DNA of 64,000 nt from Tamlana carrageenivorans (GCF_002893765.1 NZ_CP025938.1:1116001-1180000); one strand, 5' to 3'. Positions 53,670 to 62,748 are shown, counted from the stretch's first letter. Notes: generated by a model from the letters alone, not told the origin. Translations and numbers: made by a program.

Positions 53670-55874
53670 TTAGTAACAGTCGGTTTTTATTTGGTTTTTG
53701 GCTTGAAACACACTCAAAAAAGTATTGAGTTTTGTTACAGCAATGTGCTCTAAAACTTTCATCACTTCTGTTTCCATAGCCACCGAACCACAAATCATAA
53801 TCACACCTCCATTTTTTAATACACGGGCCATTAAATCGGCTTTTTCAAAGATCAAATCTTGCACATAGCGTTTCTGGCTCTCTTCTTTTGAAAAACCAAC
53901 ATATAATCCCGATAAACGCTTGGCATAAAAAGATTTATCTACAAAAGGCGCATACATTTTAAAGGACGCATTGGTACGACCACCCCAGAACAAATAAGAT
54001 TTAACAGCTTTATTTTTCTCCTGATTTATCATACCTATAAAAGGTGCTATTCCTGTACCGTTAGAGATCATGACCACCTCTTTTGCTGAATTTGAAAAAT
54101 GAAAGTCCGTGTTTTCTTCTATTTGAGCTAGAAAAGTATCTTCAACCATAAGGTCATTCAAATAATTCGAGCACACACCAAACTCATGCTTTTTGATACT
54201 TAAAACCATATTGTCACCAATTTTCCCAATAGAATATTGACGGGCAACCTTCTCTTCTTTTGGATAAATAGACAGCAAATCACCTGAAACAAATGTTGCC
54301 TTTTTGGTGGGCTGTAATTCTATGATGAAGGACTGGTCGGAATTCAAATCCGTACGTTTTACAACTCGAAACGGCATCATTTTTTTTGTATTGATTTGTC
54401 TTTCGGGTTCCTCAACCTTTAAGTTCAAATTAACAGCTTTACCCCAAGAATTCACCCAACTTTTAAACTCGTTAAAGGATTGATTGTTTATTTTATGAAG
54501 GGGTAAACTTGGACTAAATTTTGTTTGCACTTGTAACATACGTTCTACTCCAATGGCAAACTCACAAAATCCTTTGTAGGCTAATGATCCAAATCCAACA
54601 ATCGCATACTGCAAATCGTTATTTTGCTGCGTTATTTTCACTAATTTTTCAAAATTTCTTGCATTGGTAGGTGGTGCGCCATCACCATAAGTCGCCGTTA
54701 AAACAACCAAGTGCTGGGCGTTTTTATAACTGGTGTACTGATTTAATTCTGAAACAAAAACCGATTTTCCTTCGGCAATTAAGGCATTGTAAAGCGATTT
54801 CGCAAAACCGAAAGTACTACCCATTTCCGATCCGATAAGTAAAATATATTCTGCGCTATCCTTGTTATATTTATTCTTGATTTTGATTTTATTTTTCTTG
54901 CCCTTCACAGTCATTGCAAAACCAGAATACATAAAAAATAAAATGGCAAAGCAGGTTACTAATAACACCAAAGACCAACTTATTGACCCTTGTCCTGTAT
55001 GCAATACCATACTCAAACTTGACGCTTTAGAAACCAGGCCGTAATCCTGTTGGCTTACAATATTTCCGTTATACTGATTTACATAAATCTCGCCGTCCTT
55101 TAACTTCAGGAAATAATAATCTTCAATAGCATCAGAAAAAGGAAACTCAATACGCTTAACATCACTTAAGGTTAAAGTATTAAAGCTATCAAAATCGCTA
55201 AGCGGCAATTTGGTAGCATCACTTGGTGTGTCATCATTAAACTGATGTGAGATTTTTTCTTCTGGCAGTAATGAAAACTTTTCCAAAGACAAATAAACGC
55301 CTGTTAAGGTAATAATGATGATAGGAATAAGTGTATATCGCCCGATGATGATGTGGTAGTATTGATCGAAATCTTCTTTTACCACCTTAGAAAAAAACTT
55401 GGTTACACCACCTTGGCGTTTAACAATTAAAAGCACGCCAGTAACGGCCATTAAAAACAATAAAAATGAAACAAACCCTACAATAAATCGTCCTGTAGAC
55501 TTTAAAAATAAAGAGCGGTGTAAATTGGTAGCGAACTTAAATATGGGATCTTTTTCAATAATATCCCCTATTTTTTCAGCTGTAAAAGGGTTGATGTAGA
55601 AGTCTTCGTTCTGCCCTTCATCTGTAAAAACAGAAGCTTGTACGAAATCGTTTTGATCAATTTCTACACTTACAACCTCATCATATCTAGCCTGAAGCGC
55701 CGAAATGGTTTGTGCTACCGAAAGCGACTGGGCCTCTTCTACTGCATAAGGTTTTACCTGGTTTGATATAGGCTCAAAAGCCAAAACAATCCCAGTTAAA
55801 GACGCTAATAACATGAATATTGAAGAAGATATAGCCAAAATAAGATGGCTATACCTCCATATAGAAATGGTCAT
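53670..55874 (-). CDS. PepSY-flavodoxin-FNR fusion: membrane flavoreductase
   Basis: A 734-residue inner-membrane protein. Four membrane segments (about 10-34, 128-152, 178-198, 303-327) frame PepSY-type periplasmic parts with heme-ligand-type histidines (NLHRSLFLKSTG, MVLHTGQGS). A flavodoxin domain follows (LLIGSEMGSTFGFAKS, TATYGDGAPPTN, about 345-480), then an FNR-type reductase domain with the FAD motif ARQYSIGK (about 541) and the NADPH site MISNGTGIAPFIGM (about 604). The layout is that of sulfite-reductase-like or ferric-reductase flavoproteins that move electrons from NADPH across the membrane. It follows a DUF2271 gene by 10 bases. The likely role is reduction of the flavinylated partner or of ferric iron (inference). 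Confidence 0.88.
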   Translation of the reverse strand: MTISIWRYSHLILAISSSIFMLLASLTGIVLAFEPISNQVKPYAVEEAQSLSVAQTISALQARYDEVVSVEIDQNDFVQASVFTDEGQNEDFYINPFTAEKIGDIIEKDPIFKFATNLHRSLFLKSTGRFIVGFVSFLLFLMAVTGVLLIVKRQGGVTKFFSKVVKEDFDQYYHIIIGRYTLIPIIIITLTGVYLSLEKFSLLPEEKISHQFNDDTPSDATKLPLSDFDSFNTLTLSDVKRIEFPFSDAIEDYYFLKLKDGEIYVNQYNGNIVSQQDYGLVSKASSLSMVLHTGQGSISWSLVLLVTCFAILFFMYSGFAMTVKGKKNKIKIKNKYNKDSAEYILLIGSEMGSTFGFAKSLYNALIAEGKSVFVSELNQYTSYKNAQHLVVLTATYGDGAPPTNARNFEKLVKITQQNNDLQYAIVGFGSLAYKGFCEFAIGVERMLQVQTKFSPSLPLHKINNQSFNEFKSWVNSWGKAVNLNLKVEEPERQINTKKMMPFRVVKRTDLNSDQSFIIELQPTKKATFVSGDLLSIYPKEEKVARQYSIGKIGDNMVLSIKKHEFGVCSNYLNDLMVEDTFLAQIEENTDFHFSNSAKEVVMISNGTGIAPFIGMINQEKNKAVKSYLFWGGRTNASFKMYAPFVDKSFYAKRLSGLYVGFSKEESQKRYVQDLIFEKADLMARVLKNGGVIMICGSVAMETEVMKVLEHIAVTKLNTFLSVFQAKNQIKTDCY

Positions 55875-55884
55875 TTTTGACGTT

Positions 55885-56379
55885 TTATTGAGGCATCATG
55901 CGTATATAACGGATAAACCCGTTGCCTTCAAATTTACTTTTTACAGATGCTGAAGTCAATTCGAACTCCACATCATATTTATAATATTCTTGATTTTCAA
56001 CAGCCGATTCGAAACGAATTTTATAACCAGCATCAATCTTATCATTATCAATAGCAATCACGTTAATACTGCGTCCGCCACCACTCACTGTAGCGCCTGT
56101 AATGGCATCGATATCGGTTCTCACTTTACCTTGAAACTTCCACCATTCGGTAATGTCTGAGTACCACTCATCATCATCACCTTGAACATAAAGAGTTTTA
56201 ACGTATTCGCCTTTCGGACTTAATAATGAAATGGCAATGTAAGCCCCTTCACCTGTATAATTCTTCATTTGAATCATACATTTATAATTCGTTGAATCGG
56301 CAATGCTTTTAAATCCGAAGCATCCAAAAAGCATTATTGCAAGTGCTAGTAATATTTTAAAAATCGTGTTTCTACGCAT
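55885..56379 (-). CDS. DUF2271 protein with a flavinylation-type motif
   Basis: A 164-residue exported protein of the DUF2271 family with an N-terminal membrane or signal segment (LLALAIMLFGCFGF). The stretch TDIDAITGATVSGGGRS (about residues 88-104) resembles the D-x-x-T/S-G-A-T motif where ApbE attaches FMN to a threonine in NqrC, RnfG and FMN-bind domains. DUF2271 proteins are commonly found next to PepSY membrane reductases, as here. It would act as a periplasmic electron carrier receiving electrons from the reductase 10 bases downstream. It lies 6 bases after the ankyrin gene, within the same operon. No apbE gene is in the window. Confidence 0.82.
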   Translation of the reverse strand: MRRNTIFKILLALAIMLFGCFGFKSIADSTNYKCMIQMKNYTGEGAYIAISLLSPKGEYVKTLYVQGDDDEWYSDITEWWKFQGKVRTDIDAITGATVSGGGRSINVIAIDNDKIDAGYKIRFESAVENQEYYKYDVEFELTSASVKSKFEGNGFIRYIRMMPQ

Positions 56380-56385
56380 GATTAA

Positions 56386-57882
56386 TTATTGTAAAAAGTT
56401 AATATCAGTTTTATTGGTTTGAAGAAACTCATTTTCTTGAGCAAGATCGAAAACAGTTTCATCAAAATCGGTTTTTTCATTTTTATTAGCCCCAATGCTT
56501 AAAAGGTATTTCACCGTTTTTACATCTTTAGCTTGCATCACCGCCTTGTGCAAAGGTGTTAAACCATCGCTATTTTTTGCGTTAACATTGGCGTTAAACT
56601 TCGCATGAACAATAGCTAATAGTTCGTCTGCATTTCTATTATCTAAAGCGATATGGTACGCGTTATTCCCATCTTTTTGCGCCTTTTTAACATCTAGACC
56701 TATACTTGTAAGCAATTCAAGTTTCTCAGAAAAAGCGGCTTTATTTCTAGAATTGTAACTTTTCAATAAATAATAGCTTAAATTATTTCCTTTTGAATCG
56801 ACTACGTTCACCTGAGCACCTTTATTTAATAGATAAGCTACAACATTGGCATCGTTATTTATCGCAAATGTTAATGCTGTCTCACCATCTTTATTAGTTT
56901 GATTAATGTTTTTAGTTTTCGATCCTAATAGCTTAATCACTTCTAAAGAATTTCTACCCGCAGCTCTCATCAAGGCATTGTTACCTTCCTTATCGATTTG
57001 GTTCACATCAATACCCTTCTCTAAAAAATAGTTTATAGTTTTAACATCTTTATTACCAGAAGCCAGGTTAAAAAGAGGGGTTTGCCCTTCGGTATTTGTA
57101 ATATTCGCCTCTAAGCCTAAACCTTCTAAATATTGAAGATATTCTAAAGAATTTTGATGTCTTCTAGATCCTCTTGTAGCTAAAAACAAAGCATTTTCAC
57201 CCTTTTTATTAAGCGTCTTGTAAGGCACTTTTTTATCTAATAACAAGGCCACCATCTCCTTGTTTCCAGATTTAGCAGCATAGTTAAACACGCCATTACC
57301 ATCTTCATCTACATCATTTATAGACAAACCTTTAGCAGTAAAGTAACCTACCAATTCGAAGCTTTTTAGATGTGGCATGATTAATAACAGAGCATTAGCA
57401 CCATGCTCGTTGGTATCGGTTTTAACATCAATACCATTTTTAATACATAAATCGTAAATTTTAGTGTCGGTAATACCAGCTGCAGCAGCAAAGGTTAATA
57501 CAGAATAATGATGAGCATCGCGCATTTCTAAATTTGCACCATGGTTGATTAAATAGGTTAACAGTTCTAAATTCCCGCTGTTAGAGGCCCAAAACGCATA
57601 GGTACGTTTATCGTGCGTTAATTTGTTTACATCATTTCCCTCTTTTGATAAAAGGAATTCGATAACGTTTAACGGTACTTTAGCAAAAATGGCATAGGTA
57701 ACGGCATCAAAACCACCTCCATTTGCTTCTGAAACATCGTTCCCTTCCTTTATTTTTTGTTTAATAACTTCAATAGATGGGTTTTCTTTCCAGAAGTCGC
57801 GTTCTAAAAACACATTTTTAGACTGTGCTAGCGCCAGGTTTACAAATAAAAGCGCAATAATAATTAATTTTGGGTTTTTCAT
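56386..57882 (-). CDS. Exported ankyrin-repeat protein
   Basis: A 498-residue protein with a signal peptide (LLFVNLALAQSK) and about a dozen ankyrin repeats covering most of its length, for example NLELLTYLINHGANLEMRD, DVKTINYFLEKGIDVNQID and DVKTVKYLLSIGANKNEKT. Many repeats carry the Flavobacteriaceae variant KDGxNAL/GETAL at the turn. Ankyrin repeats bind protein partners; the signal peptide places it in the periplasm or outside. It is the first gene of the operon with DUF2271 and the PepSY flavoreductase, so it may be a scaffold or chaperone of that electron-transfer pair, or of a metal/heme enzyme (inference). The length and frame are intact. Confidence 0.88.
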   Translation of the reverse strand: MKNPKLIIIALLFVNLALAQSKNVFLERDFWKENPSIEVIKQKIKEGNDVSEANGGGFDAVTYAIFAKVPLNVIEFLLSKEGNDVNKLTHDKRTYAFWASNSGNLELLTYLINHGANLEMRDAHHYSVLTFAAAAGITDTKIYDLCIKNGIDVKTDTNEHGANALLLIMPHLKSFELVGYFTAKGLSINDVDEDGNGVFNYAAKSGNKEMVALLLDKKVPYKTLNKKGENALFLATRGSRRHQNSLEYLQYLEGLGLEANITNTEGQTPLFNLASGNKDVKTINYFLEKGIDVNQIDKEGNNALMRAAGRNSLEVIKLLGSKTKNINQTNKDGETALTFAINNDANVVAYLLNKGAQVNVVDSKGNNLSYYLLKSYNSRNKAAFSEKLELLTSIGLDVKKAQKDGNNAYHIALDNRNADELLAIVHAKFNANVNAKNSDGLTPLHKAVMQAKDVKTVKYLLSIGANKNEKTDFDETVFDLAQENEFLQTNKTDINFLQ

Positions 57883-57925
57883 GACTCTTATTTAGACTGA
57901 ATAAAAATAAACAATATAATGGCGG

Positions 57926-57953
57926 CAAATTTATATAGAATGAATCTAAATAA
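57926..57953 (-). promoter_or_regulatory. Promoter and Fur-like palindrome of the ankyrin-DUF2271-PepSY operon
   Basis: CAAATTTA (57926-57933) is the minus-strand -7 element, about 45 bases before the start codon. TTATATAGA-n5-TCTAAATAA (57931-57953) is a 9+9 inverted repeat with one mismatch and resembles AT-rich Fur-type sites. A second half-site TTATTTAGA lies at 57889-57897. Regulation by iron is a guess from the pattern and the gene content. No other element is seen between 57954 and 58186. Confidence 0.4.
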
Positions 57954-58363
57954 AAAACATTAAAGCCATCTTTTTTTATTATTTTAATGTCCATAGCTTT
58001 TCACATGAAGGCATTTAAAGCCATAACCAGAACTAACGAGGTATATGAAGTGGCTATAAAATAACGATTCAAAACTTAAGGTTTGGATACCTCTTTTTTG
58101 ATATTCAAGTGATTCACCTAGTAGAAACCGAGCAGCTTGTTTCCCAAACCTATCCAATTTGTTATGTCAAATTTTACAATTAGGAGCTTAAATAGGATCA
58201 AGAGCAAAAGTTGGGGAGTAAAAATAATTTTATCTTTGGAAAAAATTAAATTCCGTGGAAATTTCTAAAGATTTATTATCCTTATTACTACCTGATTTTC
58301 TGGTAGCTCATTTTAGTTTTAAAAGTAGTTTGGACTACCTAATAAATTTGGTACTATTTTATA

Positions 58364-59185
58364 CTAAGCAGCTTTGTTAATAAATCCTTTTAATTGTAAT
58401 TCTTTTTCAAGAGGCGTCATGTATCCTAAACTAGAATGTAATCTTTGAGTGTTATACCAGTTTAAATATTGATCAATAGATTTGTATAATTGATTATAAG
58501 ACGTATACTTAAATCTGTTAATCCACTCATATTTAATGGTTTTAAAAAAACTTTCAGCTACAGCATTATCCCAGCAATTTCCCTTTCTACTCATGCTTTG
58601 TATCACTTTTTGATTAAAAAAGAACATATTTGTGATTCTGTTGGATGCATATTGCACACCCCTGTCCGAATGAAAAATACACTGCTGGTTTATCACTCTG
58701 TTTCTTCTAGCATCAACCCAGGCCTTTAAAACCGTATTCTCAGTAGTCATATCTTCACTTAAAGACCAGCCTATTATTTTTCTATCAGCCAAATCCATTA
58801 TCGTGGTTAAATAGTTCCATTGTTGATTAACTCTTATATACGTAATGTCAGAGACTAATTTGTAGCCTAAAGAAAAACTGGTAAAATCCCTGTCTAATTC
58901 ATTTTTAGCTGTTTTTAGAGAATGATTTGAATCCGTAGTTACCACAAATTTCTTATTCAATACACTTCTTAGTCCCATTTCTTTCATAAGTAACCCCACA
59001 TATGAACGGGAATAAAAAAGCTTTTCTCGTTCAAGTTGTTTTTGAATTCGATAGCTACCATAAATCTGTTTACTATTGTCAAATATAGCTTCGATTCTGT
59101 CTTTTAAAAATGATTTAGAGGAATTAACCTTTAAGGTGTCTTTGGTTTTAAGCCAATGGTAATAAGCATTTTTACTAACCTTCAT
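58364..59185 (-). CDS. IS3-family transposase OrfB (integrase domain)
   Basis: 273 residues from the internal ATG; the functional product is the OrfAB fusion made by -1 frameshifting in orfA, which reads LFQERQIRYNFILSNKN before this start. HTH_21 and rve domains show: IYGSYRIQKQLEREK, the first catalytic Asp in LVSDITYIRVNQQWNYL, the second in CIFHSDRGVQYAS, the glutamate in WDNAVAESFFKTIKYE, and the end YNTQRLHSSLGYMTPLE. All three DDE residues are present and the gene is intact. This belongs to the IS150-like group. Confidence 0.92.
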   Translation of the reverse strand: MKVSKNAYYHWLKTKDTLKVNSSKSFLKDRIEAIFDNSKQIYGSYRIQKQLEREKLFYSRSYVGLLMKEMGLRSVLNKKFVVTTDSNHSLKTAKNELDRDFTSFSLGYKLVSDITYIRVNQQWNYLTTIMDLADRKIIGWSLSEDMTTENTVLKAWVDARRNRVINQQCIFHSDRGVQYASNRITNMFFFNQKVIQSMSRKGNCWDNAVAESFFKTIKYEWINRFKYTSYNQLYKSIDQYLNWYNTQRLHSSLGYMTPLEKELQLKGFINKAA

Positions 59186-59244
59186 GCATTTGCACGTCTT
59201 TTCGACAGGATAAGTATTTTTGTTTGATAAAATGAAGTTATACC

Positions 59245-59526
59245 TTATCTGTCGCTCTTGGAAAAGATGCTCACCGCCTTTTTTAAGATGTCACGTTCCA
59301 TTTTAACATCTCTTAATTCCTTTTTTAATGCTATAAGTTCTTGATGTTCTTTGGATTTAGGTTCATTTTTAGAAAAATCTCCTCCTTTTAAATCATACTC
59401 TTGTTTCCTTCTATTAATAACACTTGTATGAACTCCATATTCTTCACTCAGTTGTTTTGTTGGTATACCAGATTTGGATAAATCTAATATCATCGATTTA
59501 AACTCGTTGTCATATTTTTTTCCCAT
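59245..59526 (-). CDS. IS3-family OrfA (helix-turn-helix)
   Basis: A 93-residue DNA-binding protein of IS3 elements. The HTH_8 type domain is KYDNEFKSMILDLSKSG and TKQLSEEYGVHTSVINRRK; a leucine zipper follows (ELIALKKELRDVKMERDILK). Near its end the sequence TTA-AAA-AAG (positions 59278-59285 on the plus strand) forms the slippery heptamer A_AAA_AAG in the right phase, so a share of ribosomes shift -1 into orfB. OrfA alone usually represses transposition. The gene is intact. Confidence 0.9.
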   Translation of the reverse strand: MGKKYDNEFKSMILDLSKSGIPTKQLSEEYGVHTSVINRRKQEYDLKGGDFSKNEPKSKEHQELIALKKELRDVKMERDILKKAVSIFSKSDR

Positions 59527-60803
59527 AATTCAAATATAGTTTATACTCTATATAAAACCGTCACAACAAAGGTAGACACTTCAGTTCTTCAACAGAAGAT
59601 AAACTTCGGTTGTATTTCGAAGAGAAGAACATTGTCCCAAATAGTTTTAAAACACGTAAAGTAGAATCTAAAGGTTTTCATAAAGAAATAATTATCGAGG
59701 ATTTTCCACTTAGAGGGAAACTAGTTTATCTGCATTTAAAGCGCCGCAGATGGCGTGATGTAGACACAAAAGAAACCCTGCAAAGAGACTAGAATAATGT
59801 AGCAAAAGGCACTCGTATGACCACCGAGTTTGCCGCTTTTTTAAAAGAAATTAATCGATAATAACAATACTAGCACGCAAACTATAGCTAATTTGTATGG
59901 TTTAGATGGTAAAAAGCTACAGCGCCAATATCGAGATTATTTAAGTGAATTTAAAGATTGGGAATACCTTAAGCAATCCTCCAAATGGTTAGTCTACCCT
60001 CAAAATATTGGCAAACGATTATCTATAGATGAAATAGCACTTTCACAAGGAGAGTTATACACCGTAGTAACCAATAAAAAAGCCAAAGGTAGAGCAGGTT
60101 CTATTGTAGCTATTATTTCAGGAACTAAGTCTGAAGAGGTTATTAAATATCTTAAAAAGATACCTGAAGGCAAGCGGAGGTTGGTAGAAGAAATAACCTT
60201 AGTTATGGCCGGTGGCATGAAACTAATTGCAAAGAAGAGCTTCCCAAGAGCCGTGCAAGTCATTGATCGCTTTCATGTACAACAACTAGCTTCTGATACT
60301 GTACAAGACATTAGAGTAAAATACCGCTGGCAAGCTCTAGAACTAGAAAATGAGGCTATCAAGACAGCTAAAAATAATAACTACCAGTATCTAGCAGAAG
60401 TATTTAGTAACGGGGATACGCGCAAACAACTGCTAGCACGAAGTAGGTATCTTCTATTCAAAAGTCCTGACAAATGGACTAGTTCCCAAAAGGAAAGGGC
60501 AGGAATTTTATTCATGCAATACCCTATGATAAAGGAAGCTTATGACTTGTCAAACCAGCTAAGAGTAATTTATAATACTTGTACAGACAAAAATATAGCA
60601 ATGACTAAATTGGCACTTTGGTACAATCAAATTGAAAATAGTGGCTTTAAAAGCTTTAGAGTTGTTATGAACACAATCTCCCTAAATTACAGGGGAATAT
60701 TAAACTATTTTGACAACAGAAGTACCAATGCGGCTGCTGAATCTTTTAATGCAAAGATCAAAGCCTTTAGACAACAACTTAGAGGTGTGAGAAATAAGGA
60801 ATT

Positions 60804-62157
60804 GAGTTTATCCAAAATTTTGTGTTTTTGAAAAATAATTTCAAAATTCATAGGTTAAAATAATATAGATTATAACCTGTTTGGAAAACAAATATACAAT
60901 TGATTGTAAATTTGGCCCCATTTAAATCGTGTTTTCTTCCATTTTTTGCTGATGCTTTGAGCTGCTAAATATATGGATTTCAGTGCTGCATCATCATGAG
61001 GAAAGACTTTTTTGTTGCGTGTATATTTTCTTAAACTGGCATTAAAACTCTCAATGATATTGGTAGTATATATAAGTTTTCTAATCTCTTTTGGGTAGTT
61101 TAAAAACGAGGTCAAATTATCCCAATTGTTTTCCCAAGACTGTACGGCAGAGAGGTATTTATCTTCCCAATTTTGTTTAAAGACTTCGAAAGCCTCTAAA
61201 GCGAATTTCTCATTATCGGCTTGATAAATAGCTTTAATATCGACCATTATTGATTTACGGTCCTTATAGCTCACATATTTTAAAGAGTTTCTAATTTGAT
61301 GTACGATACATATTTGACGTATACTACCTGGAAAAATAGCTTCTACAGCTTTATCTAATCCAGAGAGGTTATCCGAACACAGAAAGAAGATATCTTTTAC
61401 GCCTCTAGAGCGCAGATCGTCTAAAATGGACATCCAAGCAGCTGCCTTTTCTGTCTCCACAATACTCATGCTCAAAATATCTTGTTGCCCTTCGGTATTC
61501 ACCCCTAAAACTATCATACAGGCTTTAGATATTACCTTGCCTTCTTGACGTATTTTATAATGAATAGCATCTATCCAGACAATGGGATATACGTCTTCTA
61601 AAGGTCTATTCTGCCATTGTTTGATGTCTTCCAATAATTGATTGGTGATAATGGATACCTGTGATGTGGAATACTGCACTCCATAGGTACTTTCAATAAA
61701 ATCAATAATATCGCTATTGCTCATACCTTTGGCGTAAAGCAGTTGAATACAATCTTCTAATTCTTGACTAATCGATTGATGTTTGGGGACAATAACAGGC
61801 TCAAAGCTCGCTTGACGATCTCTGGGGATTTTGATGCGTTGTTCGCCGTTATGAGTCTTGATAGTTTTCTCTGAGAAACCATTGCGCTGGTTGTTCTCAA
61901 TTACAGAACCTCCTTTTTGAAACCCTAAGTGGGCAGTCATTTCTGCTTTTAAAAGTGATTCAATACCACGTTTAAGCAACTGTTCCTTGACCTGGTCAAA
62001 GTCCTCCTTGTTGCTGATTTTGCCGATCAAGGCGTCTAATTGTTTTTCTAAGTCTGAGTTCATAAAATAAAAATTTAAAAGTAAATTTTTTGCCTATGAA
62101 TTTCAAAATCATTTTTAAACTAACTAACAGCAAAAACACAAAATAGTTTACAGTCCC
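60804..62157 (-). mobile_element. IS256-family element (1354 bp) inside the ISL3 transposase gene
   Basis: Ends share ATTTTGTGTTTTTG (from 60817 and, reversed, up to about 62144). The 8-bp duplication AAGGAATT flanks it (60796-60803 and 62158-62165). It holds a single intact transposase gene on the minus strand. It differs from the IS256-type fragment at 2315-3007. Confidence 0.85.
60870..62063 (-). CDS. IS256-family transposase, intact
   Basis: A 397-residue Mutator-type transposase. The front includes HLGFQKGGSVIENNQRNGFS and KIPRDRQASFEPVIVPKH. The DDE catalytic domain has Asp in IVWIDAIHYKIRQEG, Asp in IFFLCSDNLSGLDKAV, the IRQICIVHQIRNSLKYVSY block and the glutamate in YTTNIIESFNASLRKYT. 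The length is normal and the frame is open, so it may be active. The ATG at 62061-62063 is the natural start (MNSDLEKQLDALIGKI). It lies antisense to the ISL3 transposase it interrupts. Confidence 0.93.
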   Translation of the reverse strand: MNSDLEKQLDALIGKISNKEDFDQVKEQLLKRGIESLLKAEMTAHLGFQKGGSVIENNQRNGFSEKTIKTHNGEQRIKIPRDRQASFEPVIVPKHQSISQELEDCIQLLYAKGMSNSDIIDFIESTYGVQYSTSQVSIITNQLLEDIKQWQNRPLEDVYPIVWIDAIHYKIRQEGKVISKACMIVLGVNTEGQQDILSMSIVETEKAAAWMSILDDLRSRGVKDIFFLCSDNLSGLDKAVEAIFPGSIRQICIVHQIRNSLKYVSYKDRKSIMVDIKAIYQADNEKFALEAFEVFKQNWEDKYLSAVQSWENNWDNLTSFLNYPKEIRKLIYTTNIIESFNASLRKYTRNKKVFPHDDAALKSIYLAAQSISKKWKKTRFKWGQIYNQLYICFPNRL

Positions 62158-62263
62158 AAGGAATTCTTCCTCTTTAGATTAGCACAAATTTATGCCTAGT
62201 CCCCAACTTTTAGGACTGATCCCTTAAATAGGGTAATTCCAAAACATAAATTTAAAGCATAAA

Positions 62264-62295
62264 AAAAGCCCCATCTTAAAAAAGATGAGGCTTTT
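62264..62295. terminator. Bidirectional terminator next to the 58-residue gene
   Basis: AAAAGCCCCATCTT and AAGATGAGGCTTTT pair with one mismatch around a 4-base loop, with A and T runs on the two sides. Confidence 0.6.
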
Positions 62296-62398
62296 GTACA
62301 AGGCAGCCGACAAATATCGAACTTTATTATGCAGGATGTGGACATAATTCTACACCATGCAAAGCTTGTGGGAATGGCTATATAAAAGGCTTGTTTGG

Positions 62399-62575
62399 CT
62401 ATTTCTGCTTATCGGATTTAGCCAATGCTTTTTCTCTTTGAACTCGGAAATAATGTTCCACATCAATTTCTGCGAGCTCATAAAATAGCTTACGAATATC
62501 ATGGAGTTCCTGATCGGTGAAATGAATTCCTTTTTTCTTGCAAAGGATTTTTCGGCATTGTTCAATGGAGATCAT
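62399..62575 (-). CDS. Small conserved-type protein of 58 residues
   Basis: A short frame starting MISIEQCRKILCKKKGIHFT and going on with DQELHDIRKLFYELAEID, ending in a charged helix (REKALAKSDKQK). The pattern I-E-Q-C-R-K-I-L then T-D-E-E-(L/V)-x-x-I-R is one I associate with small helical proteins found in many Bacteroidetes genomes, often near XRE-type regulators, as here. The function is not known. It has an ATG start, a TAG stop and a hairpin terminator about 100 bases downstream (62264-62295). A different overlapping frame (62350-62565) looks like a shadow. Confidence 0.6.
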   Translation of the reverse strand: MISIEQCRKILCKKKGIHFTDQELHDIRKLFYELAEIDVEHYFRVQREKALAKSDKQK

Positions 62576-62748
62576 ACAGACTATATTTTATTGAGCCTAT
62601 AAATTTCAGAATTATGCAAAAACACTCTGCACTCTGCGTTTTATTTTACCAAAAGGAAAGCATGACAAACCCAATAAAAAGGGCAGTTTCAGGTAAAAAC
62701 GCTCTGCACTTACACTGCACTCTGCGACTTATGTTTGGAGATTAGATG

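Larger units (their letters stand above)
58330..59582 (-). mobile_element. IS3-family element (about 1.25 kb) inside the ISL3 transposase gene
   Basis: The ends share CTACCT near 58336 and its complement near 59571. The flanks carry the 3-bp duplication AGT (58327-58329 and 59583-59585), typical of IS3. It carries orfA and orfB on the minus strand with a -1 frameshift signal A_AAA_AAG at 59278-59284. Exact terminal bases are uncertain by two or three positions. Confidence 0.8.
58255..62199 (+). pseudogene. ISL3-family transposase, interrupted by IS3 and IS256 and frameshifted
   Basis: The gene is in three pieces: 58255-58329 (GTG start, EISKDLLSLLLPDFLVAHF), 59586-60803 (STEDKLRLYFEEKN onward, containing the DDE domain LSIDEIALSQGELYTVVTN, QVIDRFHVQQLASD and NAAAESFNAKIKAFR), and 62166-62199 (FFLFRLAQIYA and stop). 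The pieces join in frame across each target duplication, so both elements jumped into one coding sequence. Besides this, the middle piece has a TAG at 59790-59792, where tryptophan is expected (LQRD-W-NN), and one extra base near 59864 that breaks the frame before NNTSTQTIANLYGLDGKK. The gene was therefore dead or dying independently of the insertions. Confidence 0.88.
58195..62222 (+). mobile_element. ISL3-family element carrying two other IS elements
   Basis: Outer inverted ends (GGATCAAGAGCAAAAGTTGG at 58195 and the matching end at 62222, sharing AAAAGTTGGGGA) are flanked by the 8-bp target duplication CTTAAATA (58187-58194 and 62223-62230). That size is normal for ISL3. Without the IS3 and IS256 insertions the element is about 1.4 kb, the usual ISL3 size. 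It carries one transposase gene on the plus strand, now broken. Confidence 0.88.

Noticed and set aside
59278..59284. The frame change between IS3 orfA and orfB as a mutation
   Set aside because: The slippery heptamer A_AAA_AAG is in the correct phase, so this is normal programmed frameshifting of IS3 elements.
62289..62420. A cysteine-rich plus-strand frame (GCGHNSTPCKACGNGYIKG) resembling a zinc ribbon
   Set aside because: It has no start codon, begins after a stop inside a terminator hairpin, and overlaps the better supported 58-residue gene on the other strand.
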